Below, piece by piece: positions 14,535 to 20,608 of a stretch of DNA of 34,411 nt. Position 1 is the first letter of the stretch; every line of letters begins with the position of its first letter. The DNA lies in contig CAYXOX010000017.1 in assembly GCA_964466745.1 (NCBI GenBank), positions 1 through 34,411 of the forward strand. Direction: 5' to 3'. The notes under the pieces are model-generated. The model did not search any database and was not told where the DNA came from. It saw only the letters and a list, made by a program, of their open reading frames with translations. The position numbers and the translations under genes are program-made. The stretch is from CAYXOX01 sp964466745. GTDB lineage: Bacteria > Pseudomonadota > Alphaproteobacteria > Rhodobacterales > Rhodobacteraceae.

Positions 14535-17500
14535 GTGACCCAGCGCCCCCGCATCGCCGCCGTTCTCGGCCCCACCAACACCGGCAAGACGCACTATGCC
14601 ATCGAGCGGATGCTTGCTCACCGCACGGGCATCATCGGCCTGCCGCTGCGGCTTCTGGCGCGCGAGGTCTACGACAGGATCGTGGCCCTGCGCGGTCCCT
14701 CGGTGGTGGCGTTGGTGACGGGCGAGGAGCGAATCGTTCCCGAGCGCACGCAATACTGGGTGTGCACCGTGGAGGCGATGCCCGACGGGCTGGGCTGCGA
14801 TTTCCTCGCCGTCGACGAGATCCAGCTCTGCGCCGATCTCGAACGCGGGCACGTCTTCACCGATCGGCTTCTGAACGCGCGCGGCCTTCACGNNNNNNNN
14901 NNGATCCTCCAGTTCCGCGACCAGCTCGGTATCAAAGAGACGCTGTTTCTCGGCTCCGACACGATGCGCGGAGCGATCGCGGCGCAGGTGCGCGGGGCGG
15001 ATTTCCTGCGGCGGGAGCGCTTCTCGGAACTGGCCTACACCGGTGCCCGCAAGATCAGCCGGATGCCGCCGCGTTCGGCGATCGTCGGCTTCTCGGTCGA
15101 TAACGTCTACGCCATCGCGGAGCTTCTGCGCCGCCAGAAGGGGGGCGCCGCGGTGGTGATGGGGGCGCTCAGCCCCCGCACGCGGAACGCGCAGGTGGAT
15201 CTCTACCAGAACGGCGAGGTCGACTACCTCGTCGCCACCGATGCCATCGGCATGGGGCTCAACCTCGACATCGACCACGTCGCCTTTTCCGGGCTCTCGA
15301 AGTTCGACGGGCGCCGCATGCGCCCGCTCACGGCGCAGGAGATCGGCCAGATTGCCGGGCGCGCCGGGAGGTTTACCCGAAACGGAAGCTTCGGCGTGAC
15401 CGGCGAGGCGGGCCCCCTCGACGAGGTTCTGGTCGAGGCGGTGACCTCCCACCGTTTCGCCCCGGTGACCAAGCTGCAATGGCGCAACTCGGACCTGCGC
15501 TTCGGCAGCCTCGGCGCCCTGATCGCCTCGCTTGAGGCGCAGACCCACGACGAGTGGCTCACCCGCGTGCGGGATGCCGACGATCTCCTCGCGCTCAAGA
15601 CGCTCGCCGCCGACGCCCCGGTGCGCGCTCGGGCCACCGACGGGCCCTCCGTGCGCCTCTTGTGGGACGTGTGCCGCGTCCCGGATTTCCGCGGCATCAG
15701 CCATGCGGAGCATGCCACGCTGCTGGGACGCATCTACGAGTTCCTGCACGAAGCGGGAGAGGTTCCCTCGGGCTGGTTCAACACCCAGGTGCGCCGGATC
15801 GACCGCACCGACGGCGAGATCGATACGCTGTCCAAGCGCCTCGCCTACATCCGTACCTGGACATATGTTGCGCAGCGCGCGGGCTGGGTTGCGGATCAAG
15901 ACCATTGGCGCGCGGAGACTCGCGCTGTAGAAGACCGCCTGTCCGACGCGCTCCACGCGCGGCTGACGCAGCGGTTCGTGGACCGGCGCACCAGCGTGCT
16001 GATGCGCCGTCTGAAGCAGAAGGAGGCCATGGTGGCCGAAGTGAACGACCAGGGCGAAGTGACCGTCGAGGGGCACGTCGTCGGCCGTCTCGAGGGGTTC
16101 CGCTTCCGCCAGGATGCGAGCGCGACGCCCGAAGAGGCCCGCACCCTTCGGCAGGCGAGCCTTCAGGCGCTTGCGCCGCAGTTCAGCCTGCGGGCGGACC
16201 GCTTCTACAACGCGCCGGACACGGAGTTCGATTTCACCGAGCAGGGCGGGCTGATGTGGGGCTCCCAGGCCGTGGGCAAGCTCGTGGCCGGGGCAGATGC
16301 TCTCAAGCCGCAGGTGCAGGCCTTCGTCGACGACGAGGCCGGACCGGAGGTTGCCCAGAAGGTCGCGCGGCGCCTTCAGCACTTCATCGACAGAAAGGTG
16401 GCCACCCTCTTCGAGCCGCTGATCGCGATGTCGCGGGACGAAAGCATGACGGGGCTCGCCCGCGGTTTCGCCTTCCGCATGGTGGAGGCGCTTGGCGTGC
16501 TGCCGCGCGAGAGCGTGGCGGAGGAAGTGAAGGCGCTCGACCAGGATGCCCGTTCCGTCCTGCGCAAGCACGGCATCCGCTTCGGCCAGTTCACCGTCTT
16601 CATGCCGGCCCTTCTGAAGCCCGCGCCGACACGGCTTCGCCTCGTGCTGTGGAGCCTAACCCGCGGGCTCGAGAGCTTTCCCGAAAGCCCGCCAGCCGGC
16701 CTTGTCACCCTGCCGACCGATACGGAGGCGCCCGAGGGCTACCATGCCATGGCGGGCTACCGCGTGGCGGGCGGCCGGGCCATCCGCATCGACATGCTGG
16801 AGCGGCTGGCCGACATGCTGCGCGGCGTCGATAGCCGGAAGGGTTTCGAGGCGACGCCGGACATGCTCTCGATCACCGGCACCACGCTGGAGCAGTTTGC
16901 CGACCTGATGCAGGGGCTCGGGTACCGGGCGGAGCGCGGTGAACGGCCGAAGGTAAAGGCGGCTCCGCCCGCGCCTGCGGAGGCCGGGACGGCTGCCGAA
17001 CAGGCGGAGCCTGGCAAACCGGGCGATGCGCCCTCCGAGGTGCCGCCGCCCGCACCGACCGAGGTGCCGTACGAGCCTCCGGCCGAAGCGCCTCCCGGGC
17101 AGCCCTCCGAGATGCCCGAACCGCCCTCGGAGGTGCCGCCCTCGATGCCCGACGAGGTCTCCAACGCCGGGCCGGTGCCGGGTGAGGGCGAAGGCGGTGA
17201 CGGGCAGGCCGCGCCTGTCTCCCTGGCAGCAGCGCAAGAGCCGGAAACGGCGCCCGGTGCAGCGGCAGGCGACATCCCGCCTGCGCCCGGAACGGATGCC
17301 GAAACGCCGCCTTCGGCTGCGCCCGAGGCGGACCGGCCGGGCGATACGCCCGGCGGGCCCGTCGAGATGGAGGTCTACTTTACCTTCGCCTGGGGCCAGC
17401 GTCCGGCCGGCCGGGGGCCGCGGGGTCCGCGCCGCGGGCAGAGGGCAGGCGCGGGCGAGGGCGCAGCGGCGGACGCGGGCGACCGGCCCGGCAGCGGCAA

Positions 17501-17690
17501 GCCGCGAGGCAAGCGCCCGCCGAAAGGTGGCAAGGGGAACAAGGGCCCGAAACCCCAGCACCCCCGCGGAGAAAAGCCGGCGCGCGAGGGCGCCCGCACC
17601 TACGAAGCGCGCCCGCCCCGCAAGTCCGACAGGATCGACCCGGACAATCCTTTCGCCGCGGCGCTGATGGGCCTGCGCGACAAGACCTGA
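14535..17690 (+). CDS. SUV3-like DExH RNA helicase with disordered basic tail (gap inside)
   Basis: This large SF2 helicase of the SUV3/MgpS-like group typical of alphaproteobacteria probably unwinds RNA in turnover or ribosome biology. Motif I is GPTNTGKT (residues 12-19), motif II DEIQ (94-97) and motif III FLGSDTM. The C-terminal RecA lobe holds VATDAIGMGLNL and QIAGRAGRF. After about residue 800 the chain becomes Pro/Glu/Ala-rich, with degenerate repeats of PSEVP/PTEVP/PSEMP. It then turns into an Arg/Gly/Lys-rich stretch (around RPAGRGPRGPRRGQ) and ends in a conserved-looking IDPDNPFAAALMGLRDKT. Ten N at 14893-14902 interrupt codons 120-123. The frame stays open across them, but about 11 extra residues (ILQFRDQLGIK) follow the gap that I do not expect in the family. 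The length of 1051 residues includes four unknown ones. The S4 gene follows after 4 bases. Confidence 0.9.
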   Translation: MTQRPRIAAVLGPTNTGKTHYAIERMLAHRTGIIGLPLRLLAREVYDRIVALRGPSVVALVTGEERIVPERTQYWVCTVEAMPDGLGCDFLAVDEIQLCADLERGHVFTDRLLNARGLHXXXXILQFRDQLGIKETLFLGSDTMRGAIAAQVRGADFLRRERFSELAYTGARKISRMPPRSAIVGFSVDNVYAIAELLRRQKGGAAVVMGALSPRTRNAQVDLYQNGEVDYLVATDAIGMGLNLDIDHVAFSGLSKFDGRRMRPLTAQEIGQIAGRAGRFTRNGSFGVTGEAGPLDEVLVEAVTSHRFAPVTKLQWRNSDLRFGSLGALIASLEAQTHDEWLTRVRDADDLLALKTLAADAPVRARATDGPSVRLLWDVCRVPDFRGISHAEHATLLGRIYEFLHEAGEVPSGWFNTQVRRIDRTDGEIDTLSKRLAYIRTWTYVAQRAGWVADQDHWRAETRAVEDRLSDALHARLTQRFVDRRTSVLMRRLKQKEAMVAEVNDQGEVTVEGHVVGRLEGFRFRQDASATPEEARTLRQASLQALAPQFSLRADRFYNAPDTEFDFTEQGGLMWGSQAVGKLVAGADALKPQVQAFVDDEAGPEVAQKVARRLQHFIDRKVATLFEPLIAMSRDESMTGLARGFAFRMVEALGVLPRESVAEEVKALDQDARSVLRKHGIRFGQFTVFMPALLKPAPTRLRLVLWSLTRGLESFPESPPAGLVTLPTDTEAPEGYHAMAGYRVAGGRAIRIDMLERLADMLRGVDSRKGFEATPDMLSITGTTLEQFADLMQGLGYRAERGERPKVKAAPPAPAEAGTAAEQAEPGKPGDAPSEVPPPAPTEVPYEPPAEAPPGQPSEMPEPPSEVPPSMPDEVSNAGPVPGEGEGGDGQAAPVSLAAAQEPETAPGAAAGDIPPAPGTDAETPPSAAPEADRPGDTPGGPVEMEVYFTFAWGQRPAGRGPRGPRRGQRAGAGEGAAADAGDRPGSGKPRGKRPPKGGKGNKGPKPQHPRGEKPAREGARTYEARPPRKSDRIDPDNPFAAALMGLRDKT
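14893..14902. other. Assembly gap (10 N) inside the helicase gene
   Basis: Ten N separate two contigs within the helicase gene, between motifs II and III. The length is probably a scaffolder placeholder, so real distance and frame are unknown. The base run right after the gap is GATC. Confidence 0.98.
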
Positions 17691-17694
17691 AGGC

Positions 17695-18015
17695 GTGAGC
17701 GACGCGCCGCGCGAGACGCTGCGACTCGACCGGTGGCTGTGCTACGCGCGGCTCTACAAGACCCGCGGCCTTGCGGCCCAGATGGTCGAGCGCGGCAAGG
17801 TGCGCGTGAATGGCGTGAAGGTCTCGCGCCCCTCGCGTGGCGTGGGCTCCGGAGACGTCCTTACCGTGGTGCAGGGCCAGCGGGTGCGGGTTCTGCGCGT
17901 GCTCGGCCTGCCCGAACGGCGCGGCCCTGCGGCGGAGGCGCGGGCGTTCTACGACGACCTCGATCCACCGCCGCCGGCCTCGGGAAGCGCCTTGCCCACC
18001 TCGGGCCGGGTGTAA
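17695..18015 (+). CDS. S4-domain RNA-binding protein (Hsp15-like)
   Basis: This 106-residue protein has an S4 RNA-binding domain at residues 8-60 (LRLDRWLCYARLYKTRGLA, then GKVRVNGVKV and GDVLTV), followed by a short flexible tail. Similar proteins (Hsp15/HslR) bind rRNA and rescue stalled 50S subunits. It starts at GTG 17695, four bases after the helicase stop, so it is likely co-translated with the helicase. The linkage of an RNA helicase and an S4 protein points to a shared role in RNA or ribosome metabolism. Confidence 0.9.
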   Translation: MSDAPRETLRLDRWLCYARLYKTRGLAAQMVERGKVRVNGVKVSRPSRGVGSGDVLTVVQGQRVRVLRVLGLPERRGPAAEARAFYDDLDPPPPASGSALPTSGRV

Positions 18016-18021
18016 ACCGCC

Positions 18022-18039
18022 TGTCAGGAAAAATTGACA
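18022..18039. promoter_or_regulatory. TGTCA-N8-TGACA palindrome upstream of fdxA
   Basis: TGTCA (18022-18026) and TGACA (18035-18039) form an inverted repeat in an AT-rich island 89 bases before the ferredoxin ATG. It also fits TGT-N12-ACA, the form bound by PpsR/CrtJ regulators in photosynthetic Rhodobacteraceae. It is a candidate operator only; six fixed bases occur often by chance. Confidence 0.35.
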
Positions 18040-18068
18040 CATGCCGCCGCAAAGGCGTCGCACCCCGC

Positions 18069-18097
18069 TTGCGCAGTCGGATAACGTGAAATAGCTA
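18069..18097 (+). promoter_or_regulatory. Candidate fdxA promoter
   Basis: TTGCGC at 18069-18074 and TAGCTA at 18092-18097 are separated by 17 bases, which would start transcription near 18104, about 24 bases before the ATG. Both boxes are weak matches. Confidence 0.3.
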
Positions 18098-18127
18098 GGT
18101 TTCCGAACGCACCGAGCGCGGAACTCC

Positions 18128-18466
18128 ATGACCTACATCGTCACTGACAACTGCATCGCCTGCAAATATACCGACTGCGTCGAAGTCTGCCCGGTAGACT
18201 GTTTCTACGAAGGCGAGAACATGCTGGTGATCCATCCCGACGAATGCATCGATTGCGGGGTGTGCGAGCCCGAGTGCCCGGCGGATGCGATCCGGCCCGA
18301 TACCGAGCCCGACATGGAGCGCTGGGTGGAGTTCAACCGCAAGTATTCGGAAGCCTGGCCGGTGATCATCACGAAGAAGGATCCGCTTCCCGACGCGGAG
18401 GAACGCGACGGCGAGACCGGCAAGCTCGAGAAGTACTTCTCCGAAGAGCCCGGCGAAGGCGGCTGA
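18128..18466 (+). CDS. fdxA: 7Fe ferredoxin FdxA
   Basis: This 112-residue ferredoxin carries one [3Fe-4S] and one [4Fe-4S] cluster and is a soluble electron carrier. The cluster cysteines are visible: C9-x7-C17-x3-C21-P, and C40-x2-C43-x2-C46-x3-C50-P. Extra cysteines at 12 and 25 are also typical of the Azotobacter FdI type. The C-terminal extension of about 50 residues (PDMERWVEFNRKYSEAWPVI) is that of FdxA. The gene sits between the S4 gene and carD, an order I recall as conserved in Rhodobacterales, which suggests a housekeeping role rather than a dedicated pathway. Confidence 0.96.
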   Translation: MTYIVTDNCIACKYTDCVEVCPVDCFYEGENMLVIHPDECIDCGVCEPECPADAIRPDTEPDMERWVEFNRKYSEAWPVIITKKDPLPDAEERDGETGKLEKYFSEEPGEGG

Positions 18467-18541
18467 CCGATTCGTGAGGCCGGTGCGGGCGGGCACTGAT
18501 TCCGGTGTGGCCGATACTGCGTAACATTTTGTTTTTGAATG

Positions 18542-18547
18542 TATAAT
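18542..18547 (+). promoter_or_regulatory. Consensus -10 box of a likely carD promoter
   Basis: A perfect TATAAT stands in an AT-rich patch 209 bases before the carD ATG; the -35 region 17 bases upstream (GCGTAA) is poor. A second candidate is the extended -10 TGGTATGCT (TATGCT at 18593-18598) with TTTCCA 17 bases upstream. Either gives a long leader of about 150-200 bases. CarD is reported to repress its own promoter in Rhodobacter, so this region may be autoregulated. Confidence 0.5.
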
Positions 18548-18755
18548 CGGGGAAGCTGCAGCGCAGCGCTTTCCAACCTGCTCAAGTTGTGGTATGCTCC
18601 TTCCCTAATGTCACCGTGAGACCTTGCAGCCGTCCTTGAGTTGCCACCTTGAGGATGGTTTTTCCGACGCCGGACGAGCCGTGATCGCGGGTTCATCGAA
18701 ACCTGCGGGAAGCGGCTTGTCGGCTGCAGGGGGGCTCCCTTCGAGGAAGGATTGC

Positions 18756-19265
18756 ATGAGCAAGTCGAAGTCTGCCGAGTTCCGCCCCAACGATTACGTC
18801 GTGTATCCCGCGCACGGCGTGGGCCAGATCGTTTCGATCGAGGAGCAGGAGATATCCGGCATCAAGCTGGAACTCTTCGTGATCTCCTTCGAGAAGGACA
18901 AGATGACCCTGCGTGTTCCCACGGCCAAGGCCAGCGCCGTCGGGATGCGTTCGCTCTCTTCGCCCGATGTCGTTTCCAAGGCGATGGCGACGCTGCGCGG
19001 CAAGGCGCGCGTCAAGCGGGCGATGTGGTCCCGTCGGGCGCAGGAATACGAGCAGAAGATCAACTCCGGCGATCTGATCTCCATTGCCGAGGTCGTGCGC
19101 GACCTGCACCGCAACGACGACCAGCGTGAGCAGAGCTATTCCGAGCGCCAGCTCTACGAGGCCGCTCTCGAGCGGCTCACACGCGAGATCGCCGCGGTGA
19201 GCGGCTCCGAGGAAGGTGCGGCCGCGCGCGACATCGACGAGGTGCTCGTCTCCCGCGCCGCCTGA
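18756..19265 (+). CDS. carD: CarD-family RNA polymerase-binding transcription regulator
   Basis: This 169-residue protein is of the CarD/CdnL family, which binds the RNA polymerase beta subunit and stabilises open promoter complexes, chiefly at promoters with weak -10 boxes. The N-terminal RNA-polymerase-interaction domain is clear (YVVYPAHGVGQIVSIEEQEI, then KDKMTLRVP). The helical C-terminal DNA-facing part has MATLRGKARVKRAMWSRRAQ and SERQLYEAALERLTREIA. The ATG at 18756 follows GAGGAAGG and matches the usual protein length. An in-frame extension upstream to a TTG at 18624 is open but not family-like. It is preceded by a 289-base gap and followed by a GC hairpin. Confidence 0.95.
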   Translation: MSKSKSAEFRPNDYVVYPAHGVGQIVSIEEQEISGIKLELFVISFEKDKMTLRVPTAKASAVGMRSLSSPDVVSKAMATLRGKARVKRAMWSRRAQEYEQKINSGDLISIAEVVRDLHRNDDQREQSYSERQLYEAALERLTREIAAVSGSEEGAAARDIDEVLVSRAA

Positions 19266-19312
19266 TCGCCGGAACCGTCGTTTTCGCCGCGTCGCGCCTA
19301 GTCGCATGCCTC

Positions 19313-19335
19313 CGGCCGCGCCCCGTGCGCGGCCG
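19313..19335. terminator. Perfect 9-bp hairpin between convergent genes
   Basis: CGGCCGCGC (19313-19321) pairs perfectly with GCGCGGCCG (19327-19335) around CCCGT. It lies 48 bases past the carD stop in the 207-base gap before the converging gene. TTGCGCATT follows on the plus side, a weak T-containing tail. It is the best terminator candidate for carD. Confidence 0.55.
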
Positions 19336-19472
19336 TTGCGCATTCGTGAAGGCGCAGGGGCGTCTGGTGTTTAAGCGGTGCGCTGTCGCTCCCGCCGCCG
19401 CGGCTGGGGAACGCCGGGCGAAGCGATCGGGCCGTTGGGCTATGCCGTTGGCGCAGCACCCGCCAACGCTCG

Positions 19473-20348
19473 TCAGGGCGTGATGAGAGTAACGCCCGGT
19501 ACCCGCGCGATCTCGTAGAGATCCTGCTCGTAGAGGGCGGTAAGCTCCTCCACCAGCGCGTCGTCCCAGCCCGGCAGGTCGATCTCTTCCTCGATCGCCT
19601 CGGGGCGGGCGAACTTGTCGAGGAAGGCCGCGATGACCCTTCGTTTCTGGATCTCGGTCTGGGGCGGGTGGGATTTCAGGTAGGCCCGGAAACGCGCCAT
19701 CCCTTCCTCGCTCATGATCTCCGACAACAGGTCGAAACCGCCGGCAAGCGGCGCCGCGGGATCGAGCCCGGAGATGTCGCGCAGGATCTCGGACCAAATT
19801 AGCGGCGTATCCTCGTTGGCCCAGACCGTGAGCGCGGCGTGCGGATCGGCGGCGCGAATGCGCGCGATCACCTCCGACCAGCGCAGATCCTGGGGCGCGA
19901 GCCCGCCCATCAACTCGTCGAGGCTGCGCCCTTCGCCGTGCCGCGCAAGTTCGGGCAGCCAGGTGGCGAAGTTGCGCACGCCGATGAAATACTCGATCTC
20001 GTCGCCGGGGAAGAGCCGCGCCAGGCCCGAGACCTTCTCCGTTGCGAGGCCGTAGAAGACTCCCTTCTCGAAGATCCGTGGCGGAACGCAGATGAAATTG
20101 GGATTCGACATCACGAGGCGCGAGATCCCGTCCTGCTCGAGGATGCCGTCGAGAAGGATCTCGCGCGCATCCGGGGCCGGCGGGCCGTGATCGAGCCCCT
20201 GGATCGTCTCCCGGATGATCTTGCGGTATCGCGACGGGCCCGGAACGGCGACCCCCTGCCGGCCGAGCGCCTCGCGGTTCTTGAACAGGGCCTTGAGCAG
20301 GCGCTCGTCATCGGTGCAATGCGCGCCGATGTGGTAGACGATCTGCAT
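19473..20348 (-). CDS. Conserved hypothetical protein, diverged sulfotransferase-like
   Basis: This 291-residue soluble protein is not from a family I can name with certainty. Its start, VYHIGAHCTDDERLL, resembles the phosphosulfate-binding loop of sulfotransferases (HIGAHKTGTTxLQ), and FIGVRNFATWLPEL resembles their second 3'-phosphate-binding block. The key Lys and the Thr-Gly-Thr of the loop are replaced by Cys-Thr-Asp, so sulfotransfer activity is doubtful. No signal peptide or membrane segment is seen. The gene is transcribed toward carD and away from the tRNA gene. Alternative views are a Rhodobacterales-specific regulator or a pseudo-enzyme. Confidence 0.7.
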   Translation of the reverse strand: MQIVYHIGAHCTDDERLLKALFKNREALGRQGVAVPGPSRYRKIIRETIQGLDHGPPAPDAREILLDGILEQDGISRLVMSNPNFICVPPRIFEKGVFYGLATEKVSGLARLFPGDEIEYFIGVRNFATWLPELARHGEGRSLDELMGGLAPQDLRWSEVIARIRAADPHAALTVWANEDTPLIWSEILRDISGLDPAAPLAGGFDLLSEIMSEEGMARFRAYLKSHPPQTEIQKRRVIAAFLDKFARPEAIEEEIDLPGWDDALVEELTALYEQDLYEIARVPGVTLITP

Positions 20349-20406
20349 GGCCGCACCCCACCCGTTCCTCGAACGTGATCGACGGTATAGCTTGCCAGGA
20401 GGGGGC

Positions 20407-20434
20407 TTGCCAGCCGCCCCGCTTTGGCGATACC
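20407..20434 (+). promoter_or_regulatory. Candidate tRNA promoter
   Basis: TTGCCA (20407-20412) and GATACC (20429-20434) are 16 bases apart and end 10 bases before the mature tRNA. The -35 lies in the second copy of a direct repeat GCTTGCCAG (20390-20398 and 20405-20413, period 15). Confidence 0.4.
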
Positions 20435-20444
20435 GCAGGACCGT

Positions 20445-20520
20445 GCCCCTATAGCTCAGCTGGTAGAGCAGCAGTTTTGTAAACTGACGGTCGGCGGTTC
20501 GAGTCCGTCTGGGGGCACCA
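20445..20520 (+). tRNA. tRNA-Thr (anticodon TGT)
   Basis: This is a 76-base cloverleaf. The acceptor arm GCCCCTA (20445-20451) pairs with TGGGGGC (20510-20516), then comes A and an encoded CCA. The D arm is GCTC/GAGC, and the anticodon loop TTTGTAA carries TGT at 20478-20480. The T arm contains GGTTCGAGTCC. It reads ACA threonine codons. It stands alone between a minus-strand gene and the MscS gene. No integrase or repeated 3' end is nearby, so it shows no sign of serving as an attachment site. Confidence 0.97.
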
Positions 20521-20596
20521 GCGCAGGCCGGTTCTCGGCATGCGGCAGGCCGACATGGCCCGGCGTCCGGGCCTTGCCGGCATCGTTTTCCAAGCG

Positions 20597-20602
20597 AAGG
20601 AG
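20597..20602 (+). promoter_or_regulatory. Ribosome binding site deciding the MscS start
   Basis: AAGGAG is followed by six bases and TTG (20609). It supports the non-ATG start over ATG codons at 20540 and 20555, which lack such a site and lie just after the tRNA. Confidence 0.65.
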
Positions 20603-20608
20603 ACCGCC

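Noticed and set aside
14394..16571. Long open frame on the minus strand opposite the helicase gene
   Set aside because: It spans the N gap and mirrors the helicase codons; no family features are seen in its translation.
18624..18755. In-frame 44-residue N-terminal extension of CarD from a TTG
   Set aside because: The extension is not CarD-like and the ATG at 18756 has a strong ribosome site; the stretch is better seen as leader.
20445..20520. tRNA-Thr as a phage or island attachment site
   Set aside because: No integrase, no repeat of the tRNA 3' end, and normal chromosomal genes on both sides.
20540..20608. ATG start for the MscS channel directly after the tRNA
   Set aside because: There is no ribosome site, and the added 23 residues would precede the signal peptide; the TTG at 20609 has AAGGAG and begins directly with the signal peptide.
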